64,000 bases of DNA. Source: Qipengyuania soli. Lineage in GTDB: Bacteria > Pseudomonadota > Alphaproteobacteria > Sphingomonadales > Sphingomonadaceae. Where the stretch lies: positions 620,001-684,000 of the forward strand of contig NZ_CP064654.1 of the NCBI RefSeq assembly GCF_015529805.1, read 5' to 3'. The notes under the pieces are model-generated. The model did no database searches. It saw nothing but the letters and a program-made list of their open reading frames with translations, and was not told the DNA's origin. Every line of letters begins with the position of its first letter. Position 1 is the first letter of the stretch. Made by a program: the position numbers and the translations under genes. Of this stretch, positions 54,435 through 62,853 are shown one piece after another.

Positions 54435-54761
54435 ATGACGGACACCTTCGTCGCCCTTTCCGATCCCACACGCCGGCTCCTGCTGGACCGGCTGAGCGAG
54501 GAAGGCGGGCTAACGCTGTCCGACCTTTCCGAAGACCTGCCGATGACCCGACAGGCGGTGGCCAAGCACCTGGCGGTGCTCGAGGCGGCCGAACTTGTCG
54601 CAAGCGAGCGGGACGGGCGGTGCAAGCGGCACTACCTCAATCCCGTACCGCTGGCGAAAATGGCCCGCCGCTGGCTCGGCCGGTTCGAGGATGTACCGAT
54701 GGGTGCGATTGCGGGTTTTCGCTCGCAGCGCGCTGTTACTTCACCCGCACACCGGATTTGA
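54435..54761 (+). CDS. ArsR/SmtB family transcriptional regulator
   Basis: 108 residues. FVALSDPTRRLLLDRLSEEGGLTLSDLSEDLPMTRQAVAKHLAVLEAAELV is a complete winged helix. No metal-binding Cys cluster is present, so it is the type that usually pairs with SRPBCC-domain genes, but none is adjacent. The best ribosome site (AAAGGAGGA) is 14 bases from the ATG, unusually far. The 3' end overlaps the convergent amidohydrolase by 26 bases. Confidence 0.9.
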   Translation: MTDTFVALSDPTRRLLLDRLSEEGGLTLSDLSEDLPMTRQAVAKHLAVLEAAELVASERDGRCKRHYLNPVPLAKMARRWLGRFEDVPMGAIAGFRSQRAVTSPAHRI

Positions 54762-55995
54762 CCACCGCATCGACGTCGGCGAGTTCGCCTACGTCTACCA
54801 GCGGGTCGCCCGATACGGCGATCAGGTCGCCCCATGATCCCGGCTTCACCACGCCGACCTGACCCGCCTGGCCGAGTGCCTGCGCCGCATTGACCGTCGC
54901 TGCGCGGATCGCCTCGATCGGGGTCATGCCGTATTCGACCATGACCGCGAACTGCCCGCCGACTTCCTCGTGCGGCATCACCCCGGCATCGCTGCCGAAG
55001 ACCATGCCGACGCCGGCCTGGTGTGCCTTGCGGAAATTGTCGCGCTGGGCCTGCGCGATCTCGCGGTCCTTGCGCAAATTGTCCTCCAGCGTGCCGTTCG
55101 AACGGCCCACGCGCTGGGTGTAGTCGGTGTTGTAGATGTCCATCGACAGCCAGGTGCCGTGCTGCTTGGCGAGGCGGATACCTTCATCGTCGATCAGGCT
55201 GGCATGCTCGATCGTGTCGATCCCGGCCTTGATCGCCGCCTTGATTCCCGCAGCTCCATGCGCGTGGGCGGCAACCTTGAGGCCCCAGAAGTGAGCTTCC
55301 TCGGCAATCGCGCGAAGTTCCTCCTCGTGGAGCTGTTGCTGGCCCGGTTCGGTGTTGCGGCTGAACACGCCACCGGTTGCGCAGACCTTGATGACTTCGG
55401 CGCCATACTTGCGCTGCTCTCGCACGCGCAGGCGGAATTCCTCGGGGGAATCGGCGACACCCGGGCTCTTCGCACCGAAGCTCGGCGGCAGGTAGGTCTC
55501 GTCGCAATGCCCGCCGGTCGCGCCAAGCGCATAGTTGGCGGTGACGATCCGCGGTCCTTGCACCCAGCCTTCCTCGATCGCTTCGTCGACGGCCTTCACA
55601 TCGTAGTTGGTGTCGCCGACGTTGCGGACGGTCGTAAAGCCGACCTGCAGCATCTTCTCGGCATTCACTACGCCCAGGACGGTTGCGAAATTATCGGTGA
55701 ACTGGAGGCCGGTGTAGCCGCCGTACTCGGGCCGCCCGTCGAGGTGGACGTGCATGTCGATGAGGCCGGGCAACAGGGTCTTGCCGGCAAGGTCGATATG
55801 CGTCGCGCCATCCGGCACCGCGCCGCCCGACGTCACCGCCGAAACCTTCCCGTCGACGATAACCACGACCGGATCGGCGATGTACTTGCCGCTCTCGACA
55901 TCGAGCAACCGGTCGGCGGTGACGGCCACCGTTTCGGCAGCGAGCGGAGCGGCTACGAAAAGGGCAAGCGCGGAGGCGCAGGCGGCAAGCTTCAT
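54736..55995 (-). CDS. Secreted amidohydrolase family protein
   Basis: 419 residues from the ATG at 55995. A signal peptide (cleavage near APLAAET) precedes a metal-dependent TIM barrel: LIDMHVHLDG (HxH), EVIKVCATGGV (Lys region), VAAHAHGAAGI and IEHASLID (His ligands), and FGSDAGVMPH (Asp). It resembles imidazolonepropionase/Xaa-Pro dipeptidase-like amidohydrolases common in Sphingomonadales. Periplasmic hydrolysis of peptides or amides is likely; substrate unknown. Confidence 0.9.
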   Translation of the reverse strand: MKLAACASALALFVAAPLAAETVAVTADRLLDVESGKYIADPVVVIVDGKVSAVTSGGAVPDGATHIDLAGKTLLPGLIDMHVHLDGRPEYGGYTGLQFTDNFATVLGVVNAEKMLQVGFTTVRNVGDTNYDVKAVDEAIEEGWVQGPRIVTANYALGATGGHCDETYLPPSFGAKSPGVADSPEEFRLRVREQRKYGAEVIKVCATGGVFSRNTEPGQQQLHEEELRAIAEEAHFWGLKVAAHAHGAAGIKAAIKAGIDTIEHASLIDDEGIRLAKQHGTWLSMDIYNTDYTQRVGRSNGTLEDNLRKDREIAQAQRDNFRKAHQAGVGMVFGSDAGVMPHEEVGGQFAVMVEYGMTPIEAIRAATVNAAQALGQAGQVGVVKPGSWGDLIAVSGDPLVDVGELADVDAVVKSGVRVK

Positions 55996-56156
55996 GGTGG
56001 TTCCCCTGCGGGGCGCAAGATCCGCGCCCCTTGGGGGAAGTTCATACACGAACCGGACGGGTTGGAAACGGGGTAGGGCGGTCCTTGTGCTTCTCCTGGC
56101 TGGCCTTGCGGCGCGGGAAGAGCGGCTGCGCAAACATCGGCGCGCGGGGGATGATC

Positions 56157-56531
56157 TCATTCATAGCTCACCACCTCGAATTCGATGCCGTCCCAGTCGA
56201 AGAAGTAGAAGCTCCTCGGCCCCGGATCGTACTCGCTGTGGCTGAAAGTCTCGAGCCCGTGGCCGAGCACAACCTTCTCGGCGGCGTCGAGATCGTCGAC
56301 CTGCAGGCCAACGTGGTTCAGCGGCACGCCCTTGGCGAAACCGCCCTTAGCTGCATCGTTGGTGTAGATGGCGACGTAATTGTGCGCATCGCCGACGTGG
56401 ATCGTCCGCCCGCCCATCAGCGAGGGACCGCGCCACCGCTCCTTCCACCCGAGCAGGTCCTCGAACAGGGTCTTGCTGCGTTCGGGGTCGGTAACGGTGA
56501 TGTTGACGTGTTCGATATTGCCGTGGGCCAT
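56157..56531 (-). CDS. VOC family protein divergent from soxR
   Basis: 124 residues, one VOC unit: MAHGNIEHVNITVTDPERSKTLFEDLLGW, then NHVGLQVDDLDAAEKVV and RSFYFFDWDGIEFEVVSYE with the usual metal-ligand Glu. Glyoxalase- or fosfomycin-resistance-like. A SoxR box lies in the 113-base gap to soxR, so redox-cycling compounds probably induce it. Confidence 0.88.
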   Translation of the reverse strand: MAHGNIEHVNITVTDPERSKTLFEDLLGWKERWRGPSLMGGRTIHVGDAHNYVAIYTNDAAKGGFAKGVPLNHVGLQVDDLDAAEKVVLGHGLETFSHSEYDPGPRSFYFFDWDGIEFEVVSYE

Positions 56532-56595
56532 TGTGCATCTCCTTTGCCGCCGGAGGTTGAGAGTGTGGCGACATGCGATGCACCGACTTGTGCAA

Positions 56596-56613
56596 CCTCA
56601 ACCTCACTTGAGG
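56596..56613. promoter_or_regulatory. SoxR box
   Basis: CCTCAACCTCACTTGAGG is an 18-base dyad matching the E. coli soxS operator (CCTCAAGTTAACTTGAGG) at 15 of 18 positions, and outer A/T bases extend the arms to 7. It lies between the VOC gene (56531) and soxR (56645). SoxR normally activates by untwisting a 19-base spacer; I could not place both promoter hexamers with confidence for either direction. Confidence 0.8.
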
Positions 56614-56644
56614 TCAAGCTGCAAAATCGCTATCGCTGTGATCG

Positions 56645-57082
56645 ATGAAAGCGAACGACCTTTTGACCATCGGCGAACTCGCTGCGCGCACGGGCCTGAG
56701 TGTCTCGGCGATCCGGTATTACGAGGACAAGGGGCTGGTCGAGCCCTGGCGGACCAATGGCAATCAACGCCGCTTCCTGCGCAGCGACATCCGCCGGCTG
56801 AGCTTCATCATGATCGCACAGAAGCTGGGCCTGTCGCTGTCGGAGATCGAGGAGGCGATGAAGCGCCTGCCGCAGGGGCGCACGCCCAATGCCGCCGACT
56901 GGAAACGCATCAGCGGCACCATCCGCCAGCGCATCGACGCGCAAATCGCCCAGTTGGAGAAAGTGCGCGAGGACCTCGACGGCTGTATCGGCTGCGGCTG
57001 CCTCAGCCTGAAGAAATGCGCGCTGTTCAATGCCGGCGACAAGTGGGCCGAAAAGGGTGCGGGGCCGCGGGTGCTGCTTTGA
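56645..57082 (+). CDS. soxR: Redox-sensitive transcriptional activator SoxR
   Basis: 145 residues. The MerR-type helix-turn-helix (LTIGELAARTGLSVSAIRYYEDKGLV) and a dimerisation helix are followed by C114-x2-C117-x-C119-x5-C125, the exact 2Fe-2S motif of SoxR. It senses redox-active compounds and superoxide. There is no soxS; as in most non-enteric bacteria it should act directly on neighbours such as the VOC gene. Confidence 0.94.
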   Translation: MKANDLLTIGELAARTGLSVSAIRYYEDKGLVEPWRTNGNQRRFLRSDIRRLSFIMIAQKLGLSLSEIEEAMKRLPQGRTPNAADWKRISGTIRQRIDAQIAQLEKVREDLDGCIGCGCLSLKKCALFNAGDKWAEKGAGPRVLL

Positions 57083-57097
57083 GAGCTGACTCTCGTC

Positions 57098-58228
57098 CTA
57101 CGACCGGATCTCTGGATCACCTTCCATTGCATTTTCATTTTTGGCTGGCTGCGGGGAGCGTTGCGGCAGAAGCGCGCGGATCAACCGTCTGCGGAATGGA
57201 AGATCGACATAGACTGCCAGCAACCATGACGCGAGGCAAAGGAGCAGGATCACGCTCAAAGCTGGCCATGGGGCGTGTTGTTCGAAGAACACGGGACTGT
57301 CCGGGTCATTGTAGTGGAACACGTAAGGGTAAACCGTCGCGTGCAGGATATAGAGTGGGTAGCTGACCACTCCGAGAACAGCGCAAATCTTGTGCCATCT
57401 CCCTTTTGCCGTGCTTCCAGCGCCGAGCCAGACCATCATTGGCATCCAGACCGCGATGACCAGCAATTCGTAGAGCCAGCCCCATACCGCGACTGCATCC
57501 GGGCGCCACAGGAGGGGCACGATCAGTAGCGCAAACAGCAACACTGGATGCAAAGCCCATTTTGTGGGCCTCCTTAGCCAAAGGCGGTGAAGCGCAACGC
57601 CTGCAAAAAAGGAAAACGTCACGCGCGCCAACCCACCAATCACGCTTGGTCGCCAGGTTCCCCTGTCGAGAGTGCCTTCAACGATCCCGGTGTAAATGAG
57701 TGCGGCGAGGCCGGCCAAGATGACGCAGACCAGCCAACGATCAGTCAGGCGTCGAATGAGCAGTGCGAAGAGGATGTATGCGATGCCCTCGTAAAAGATC
57801 GACCAGGCCGGATAATTCAGCGGGTACAGATCGTCGTACTGCTGTGGGTATGGGAGCGGATACGGCAGCATGAAGAGGTTGAAACCGACGTTGCCCCAAT
57901 AGACTACGGGGTTGTCTGGAAACTCGAAGATCGCCTTCGAAATCGCGCCGAGCAGCAGGCCCAGAAAGAACAACGGGTAAAGTCGGATCAACCGTGCCAG
58001 CAGAAAACTGCGGCGCGGGTAACCGTTCACCAGTTCGGCCTCGTATGAGTAGGCGATGACGAAACCGCTCAGGACGAAGAAAAAATCTACGACCACAGAG
58101 ACGATGGCCGGGTGAAGTGGCCCCAGAAACCATTGTATGTGCATTGTCGCAACAGCCAGAGCGGCAATTCCGCGCATACCGTTCAGGGTTTCGAAGGTCT
58201 TGCGATCGCCGGCTTGGGTTATTGTCAT
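57098..58228 (-). CDS. Acyltransferase 3 family membrane protein (OafA-like)
   Basis: 376 residues from the ATG at 58228; the frame extends to 58318 without family character. About ten membrane segments. ETLNGMRGIAALAVATMHIQW holds the family Arg and catalytic His, VVDFFFVLSGFVIAYSYEAEL the second signature, and RLIRLYPLFFLGLLLG the RxxR motif. It O-acylates a surface sugar or lipid. The DNA is visibly less GC-rich than its neighbours, with runs of A and T, which suggests horizontal transfer. Confidence 0.88.
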   Translation of the reverse strand: MTITQAGDRKTFETLNGMRGIAALAVATMHIQWFLGPLHPAIVSVVVDFFFVLSGFVIAYSYEAELVNGYPRRSFLLARLIRLYPLFFLGLLLGAISKAIFEFPDNPVVYWGNVGFNLFMLPYPLPYPQQYDDLYPLNYPAWSIFYEGIAYILFALLIRRLTDRWLVCVILAGLAALIYTGIVEGTLDRGTWRPSVIGGLARVTFSFFAGVALHRLWLRRPTKWALHPVLLFALLIVPLLWRPDAVAVWGWLYELLVIAVWMPMMVWLGAGSTAKGRWHKICAVLGVVSYPLYILHATVYPYVFHYNDPDSPVFFEQHAPWPALSVILLLCLASWLLAVYVDLPFRRRLIRALLPQRSPQPAKNENAMEGDPEIRS

Positions 58229-58368
58229 CTCGAACTCGCGACGAAGTGTGAGAACGTTCTCACGATGGCGCAGTTTCACCGATGACGCACGTGAATTCTT
58301 TTCCCGGCTTCGTCCCAACTCAGAACGTTAGCGCCACTGAAAATGGCGCCCGAACCTCGCCACTTCCC

Positions 58369-58896
58369 CTAGTACTCCGGCCCCAGCTCCGGGTCCAAGT
58401 CTCTCGGCCGCGCGAAATGGACCAGCGTGCCGCAGCCTTCGCGCAGGTCGGCCCAGTCGTCGATGGCGAGTTCGAACACGGCGTAGGCGGCGGTGGGGAA
58501 CTTGACCTTGGCCTCGTCGAACAGGGCGTTTTCGTTTTTCGGTGAGACCATCTCGAAGACCATGTCGCCGAGGCCAGGGTTGTGACCTGACACCAGCACT
58601 GCCTTCGCGTCGCCGCCATGCTCGCGGATCACGTCGCAGATCGTGTCGGTGCCGGCGAGATAGAGCCGTTCGTCCCACACGGGTTCGAGGTCGGGCAGGG
58701 CATCGGCGAGGGTCAGCTTCACACGCTCGGCCGGGCTGGCGAGGAGCAGGTCCCACTTGACCCCATGGTCGCGGATATGGTCGCCGATGACCTGCGCGCC
58801 GCGGTGGCCGCGATCGTTGAGGCCCCGGTCGAAATCGCGCTTGTCGCTTTTCCCCCAGTCGGACTTGGCATGCCGCAATAGGCCGAGGATCTTCAC
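58369..58896 (-). CDS. SixA-type histidine phosphatase
   Basis: 175 residues. LLRHAKSDWG is the RHG-type catalytic motif, LVSGHNPGLGDMV the second His region, and LYLAGTDTICDVI the Glu/Asp region. SixA removes phosphate from histidine-phosphotransfer proteins. It overlaps the helicase stop by 4 bases, so the two are coupled. Confidence 0.9.
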   Translation of the reverse strand: MKILGLLRHAKSDWGKSDKRDFDRGLNDRGHRGAQVIGDHIRDHGVKWDLLLASPAERVKLTLADALPDLEPVWDERLYLAGTDTICDVIREHGGDAKAVLVSGHNPGLGDMVFEMVSPKNENALFDEAKVKFPTAAYAVFELAIDDWADLREGCGTLVHFARPRDLDPELGPEY

Positions 58897-61646
58897 TGGG
58901 TCTGGCTCTCCGCTTCGTCGGACACAAAGCTCTCTCGCGTCCCTCCAACACCTTGTGCGACCCGCTGTAAAGCCTCTTCCAATGTCATACGTATGACTGG
59001 CGTGCCCGCCGGGAACGCGGACAGCAATCGGGTGGGGAAGGCGGGCGAGAGGACCACGAAGTGACCCGCATCGTCACGACTGCGGATCAGGCGGCCGAAT
59101 GCCTGTGCGAGCCGCGCACGGATGATCCGGTCGTCGTAACGCTGGGCGCCGCCTTCCTGCTCGGCAGCAGCGGCGCGGCGGGCGCGGTGGAGGATCGTCG
59201 GACGCGGCCAGGGCACGCTTTCCATGACCACGCAGCGCAAGGATTCTCCGGGAACATCGACCCCGTCGCGCAGGGCATCGGTGCCGAGCAGGCTGGCGCG
59301 CGGGTCGTCGCGGAAGATGTCGGTCAGCGTGCCGGTGTCGATGGGATCGACATGCTGCGCATAGAGCGGAAGTCCTGCGCGGGCGAGACGGTCGGCAATG
59401 CGCCCATAGACCGCGCGCATCCGGCGGATCGCGGTGAAAAGGCCGAGAACGCCGCCATCGCTTGCCTCGATCAGCCGGGCATAGGCGCCCGCCATGGCCG
59501 GGATGTCGCCCTTGCGGATGTCGGTGACGATGATGACCTCGGCCCGGCTCGCATAGTCGAACGGGCTGTCCGCCTGGGCGGTCTTCGGTTTCAGGTCGAG
59601 GTGGAGCGCACCGCTCTTGGCAATGGCATGCTCCCAATCCGGACCGGTCTCGTCGCGATCGGTCAGCGTGGCGCTGGTCAGCATGACGCCGTGCGCCGGT
59701 TCGAGCACCACCTTGGCGAAGGGTTTCATCGGGTCGAGCCAGTGGCGATAGAGCCCGACGTCGAATTCGCGCGCGTCGTTGCGATCGACCGCCAGCCAGT
59801 CGACGAACTCGGGATCCGCCGGCCCGCCGAGCCGCCCGAGCAGCGCTTCCCATGCGGCGATCAGGTCGATGCGCCAGGCGAGCGAATGACGCGCGCCTTC
59901 GATACGGGCGCGGCCCTGTCCGTCGAGCCAGTCGGGTGCGTCCTCCAGGACAGCCTCGAGCCGGCCGGCGAGCTTCAACAGCGGCTGGCGGATTTCGGCC
60001 AGCGCCTGTGCGGCGGCACCGGCGGCCTCGACCAGCTCGCCGGGTAGCTGTGCGGTCTCCGTCTCGATGCCGTATCCCGCCTCCTGCCCGCTCTCGTCGC
60101 GCGCGTAGGTGACGGCGCGGACCTGAGCGAGCAATTCCTCCAGCGGTCCGATCGGAGCATTCTCGACCAGCCGGCCGAGCCAGCCGTCGGAGGGGAGGGC
60201 ATGCGCCGCCTCGACCGCCGCCTCGACCGCATCGCCTCCGGCCTCGTCATAGCTCGCAACATCGGCGAGCCGTGCGGCCAGCCCGCGCCTGCGGCCGCGG
60301 CTGTTCTTCTCCGGCCCGACGATCCAGCGCCGCAGCTCGATCGCCTCGGCTCCGGTGAGCGCGGCGGAGAAGGTGGAATCGGCGGCATCGAAAACGTGAT
60401 GTCCCTCGTCGAACACGATCCGCGTGGGACGGTTGGCCGCATCGCGCCCGCGCGCGGCGTTGACCATCACCAGCGCGTGGTTGGCGATGACGAGGTCGGC
60501 CTGCGCGGCGGCACGGGCACTCTTCTCGATGAAGCACTTCCGGTAGTGCGGGCAGCCGGCATAGACGCATTCGCCGCGCTGGTCGGTCAGCGCCGCGATG
60601 CCGCGCTTGCGAAACAGAGTGCCGAGCCAGCCGGGGAGGTCTCCGCCGATCATGTCGCCGTCCTGAGAATAGGCCGCCCACCGCGCGACGAGATGCGCGA
60701 GGATGGCTGGGCGTCCGGCGAAACCGCCCTGCAGTGCGTCTTCTAGGTTGAGCAGGCAGAGGTAGTTCTCGCGCCCCTTGCGAACCACAACGGGGGGCGT
60801 GCCGTCGGGGCGCGTCGCGGGCCATGCGCGGGCGCTTTCGCGGCGCAGCTGGCGCTGGAGGTTCTTGGTGTAGGTCGAGACCCAGACCGTCCCGCCCGAC
60901 AAGCGCGCCCACAGCGATGCGGGTGCGAGATAGCCGAGCGTCTTGCCGATGCCCGTTCCGGCCTGCGCGAGGAGGATATGCGGCCGCCGCTCGCGGTCGC
61001 GCGGGGCGAATACGCTACCCGCATCGCGCGAGAACAGCCGCTGGCCGTCGCGCTGCTCGGCGCCCTCTCCGGTCAGGCGGGCGAGTTGGCCTTCGATCTC
61101 GGCTTCCTCGATCAGTACCTGCTGCGGCTGGGGCCGATCCGGCGCTTCTTCCCACTCGGCAAGCTTGGAGAAGAGCCATTTCTCGGCCTTCTCCGGCTGG
61201 CGGATATGCGGGGCGAGGACACCGGCCCAGGGCCACCTCAGACGCGCGAGCGATTGCAGGGTCGACCACGCCCCTTCGCGCTGCTCCCAGGTGTCGCTCT
61301 CGCACGTGGCGACGAGCGCACCTGCCGCCTGTTGCAGGAGCAAGGGCACGCCTGCGTCGTCGGAAGGCTCCTCCAGCCCCAGCGCGTGGGCCAGACCCTT
61401 GGGCGTCGGCACGCAGAACTTCGCCGGATGGACGAAGGCGAAAAGCTCGAGCAGGTCGAGGCCGGAGAGGTCCGGATAGCCCAGCCTGCTTGCCACCAGC
61501 GGGGCATTCATCATTAGCAGCGGGGTATCGGCCGCGGCCATGACAGCCTCGCCCTTCGAACAGCCGCGAGTACTGCCGTTGGCATCGCGCAGCCAGGTCC
61601 CGGCGTGGCTCGCGTGGAGGGAAGGGAGGGGCAGCGGGGCGCTCAC
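58893..61646 (-). CDS. DinG-like ATP-dependent DNA helicase
   Basis: 917 residues from a GTG at 61646. A 190-residue N-terminal domain (GYPDLSGLDLLELFAFVHPA) precedes Walker A AQAGTGIGKT (227-236). A Cys cluster (GECVYAGCPHYRKC with an upstream Cys) should hold a 4Fe-4S cluster; the DEAH-type box is FDEGHHVF. C-terminal motifs SLLGTDALRDGVDVPGE and RLIRSRDDAG are intact. An XPD/DinG 5'-3' helicase in repair or R-loop removal. The N-terminal domain is typical of alphaproteobacterial forms, absent from E. coli DinG. Confidence 0.9.
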   Translation of the reverse strand: MSAPLPLPSLHASHAGTWLRDANGSTRGCSKGEAVMAAADTPLLMMNAPLVASRLGYPDLSGLDLLELFAFVHPAKFCVPTPKGLAHALGLEEPSDDAGVPLLLQQAAGALVATCESDTWEQREGAWSTLQSLARLRWPWAGVLAPHIRQPEKAEKWLFSKLAEWEEAPDRPQPQQVLIEEAEIEGQLARLTGEGAEQRDGQRLFSRDAGSVFAPRDRERRPHILLAQAGTGIGKTLGYLAPASLWARLSGGTVWVSTYTKNLQRQLRRESARAWPATRPDGTPPVVVRKGRENYLCLLNLEDALQGGFAGRPAILAHLVARWAAYSQDGDMIGGDLPGWLGTLFRKRGIAALTDQRGECVYAGCPHYRKCFIEKSARAAAQADLVIANHALVMVNAARGRDAANRPTRIVFDEGHHVFDAADSTFSAALTGAEAIELRRWIVGPEKNSRGRRRGLAARLADVASYDEAGGDAVEAAVEAAHALPSDGWLGRLVENAPIGPLEELLAQVRAVTYARDESGQEAGYGIETETAQLPGELVEAAGAAAQALAEIRQPLLKLAGRLEAVLEDAPDWLDGQGRARIEGARHSLAWRIDLIAAWEALLGRLGGPADPEFVDWLAVDRNDAREFDVGLYRHWLDPMKPFAKVVLEPAHGVMLTSATLTDRDETGPDWEHAIAKSGALHLDLKPKTAQADSPFDYASRAEVIIVTDIRKGDIPAMAGAYARLIEASDGGVLGLFTAIRRMRAVYGRIADRLARAGLPLYAQHVDPIDTGTLTDIFRDDPRASLLGTDALRDGVDVPGESLRCVVMESVPWPRPTILHRARRAAAAEQEGGAQRYDDRIIRARLAQAFGRLIRSRDDAGHFVVLSPAFPTRLLSAFPAGTPVIRMTLEEALQRVAQGVGGTRESFVSDEAESQTQ

Positions 61647-61786
61647 GATTCGACCATGCTTAGTGTGGAACGAAAAGTAAACAGAGGGACGGGGAAGGTC
61701 TGAATCCTGCCAACGGTTCGTCGCAAGCGGTCTTCACGCCGCCCCGAAATTAACGATCCGAAGCGTTTCAAAACAGTGTGTTGGTG

Positions 61787-61812
61787 GTTCCTGAACGGGA
61801 GATTACAGGAAC
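61787..61812 (+). promoter_or_regulatory. Inverted repeat upstream of the unknown membrane protein
   Basis: GTTCCTG (61787-61793) and CAGGAAC (61806-61812) are perfect 7-base arms around 12 bases, ending 29 bases before the ATG at 61842. It may be a regulator site or leader stem. The rest of the 195-base gap between divergent genes includes an AT-richer patch near 61748-61776 that probably holds promoters. Confidence 0.35.
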
Positions 61813-61841
61813 TGTGGCCAAATCTTGCCGGTTTTATCGGC

Positions 61842-62780
61842 ATGACCAAGACCCGCCATCTGCTCGCCAGCGCCCCCATCGCGATTGCCGCCATGGCCGC
61901 GCTTTCCGCTACTCCCACGCTTGCCCAAGAGACTCCGGTCATCGTCCTCGATGTCCCGACTCCAGCAAGTTCGCCTGCGCCGGTTATCGCCATTCCCGAA
62001 GCGGTGCCTACCGCGACTGCGACGAGCGTCGCAGGACCGGATAGCGAGCCGGTTGCCCGCACCGGCACGCCGGTTTCCGAGCCTGCAGCGACGACGGCAA
62101 GCCCACGTCGGGCAACGTCCGCGCCGACCGCTCGCACCGCCGTGACTCCCGCCGCGCCGTCAGCTGCCGCGACCGAATTGCCGACCGAGGCGGTCGCAGC
62201 GCCGACAGCCGATATCCTGCCGACTGCGAATGAGGCAGAGATCGCAGCTGCACGGGCCGAACTCGAATCCATTCCCGAACCCGTCAAGGACGGGTCGAGT
62301 GCTGCGCTGCTATTCGCCCTGCTCGCTGCGGGCGGCGTAGGCCTCGCCGCCTTCTTCCTGGTGCGTTCGCTCCGCCGCCGCGTGGTCGATGTGCCGGTGA
62401 TCGAGCAGCCCGTTGTCACGCGTCCGGTAGATACCTTCGACCGCGAACCGGCCGTGACTGCCTACGACGCCGCTCCCCTCGTCGCCACGCCGGCCCTCGA
62501 ACCCACCGCTCCGATTGCCTCGAGCAACGGCGCTGCGGTCGAGATCCCGCCGGTTGCCCCGAAGACCGAACGCGAGCGTGACAACCTGCTGCGTCGCATG
62601 ATCGCGGCCAAGCCGGACCGCGCCAATCCCTTCCAGTCGCACAAGGCACGGGCGAAGCGTGCGCGACTGATCCTCCAGTCGATCGGTACCCGCTTTACCG
62701 ATCGCAAGCCGGGCATCGACCTCAGCCAGTACACCAATGTCTGGCCAGAGCTCCGTGGCTGGCGACCTGCGACCGCCTGA
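61842..62780 (+). CDS. Unknown exported single-pass membrane protein
   Basis: 312 residues from the ATG at 61842. A signal-like start (cleavage near PTLAQE), then about 100 residues of Pro/Ala/Thr low complexity, a helical EAEIAAARAELESI segment, and one clear membrane helix (AALLFALLAAGGVGLAAFFLV). A basic, probably cytoplasmic tail contains ERDNLLRRMIAAKPDRANPF and ARAKRARLILQSIGTRF. No family recognised. It looks like a membrane tether with a conserved C-terminal end. Confidence 0.75.
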   Translation: MTKTRHLLASAPIAIAAMAALSATPTLAQETPVIVLDVPTPASSPAPVIAIPEAVPTATATSVAGPDSEPVARTGTPVSEPAATTASPRRATSAPTARTAVTPAAPSAAATELPTEAVAAPTADILPTANEAEIAAARAELESIPEPVKDGSSAALLFALLAAGGVGLAAFFLVRSLRRRVVDVPVIEQPVVTRPVDTFDREPAVTAYDAAPLVATPALEPTAPIASSNGAAVEIPPVAPKTERERDNLLRRMIAAKPDRANPFQSHKARAKRARLILQSIGTRFTDRKPGIDLSQYTNVWPELRGWRPATA

Positions 62781-62813
62781 TCCCCTCCCAACCCTCAGCT
62801 GGCGTCGCAGCGG

Positions 62814-62846
62814 TAGGGGTGTCCGCCTTCGGGTCGGGCACCCCTA
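62814..62846. terminator. Terminator-like hairpin between convergent genes
   Basis: TAGGGGTGTCCG (62814-62825) pairs over 12 bases, with one G-U, with CGGGCACCCCTA (62835-62846) around a CCTTCGGGT loop. No T run follows, so strength is uncertain, but it sits exactly between two convergent genes. Confidence 0.65.
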
Positions 62847-62853
62847 TTGCGTG

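Noticed and set aside
56042..56164. 40-codon minus-strand frame starting inside the VOC stop region (MNEIIPRAPMFAQPLF...)
   Set aside because: It overlaps the VOC end by chance spacing, is Pro/Arg-rich without helix or signal, and has no ribosome site I can separate from the VOC coding sequence. It stays possible but unsupported.
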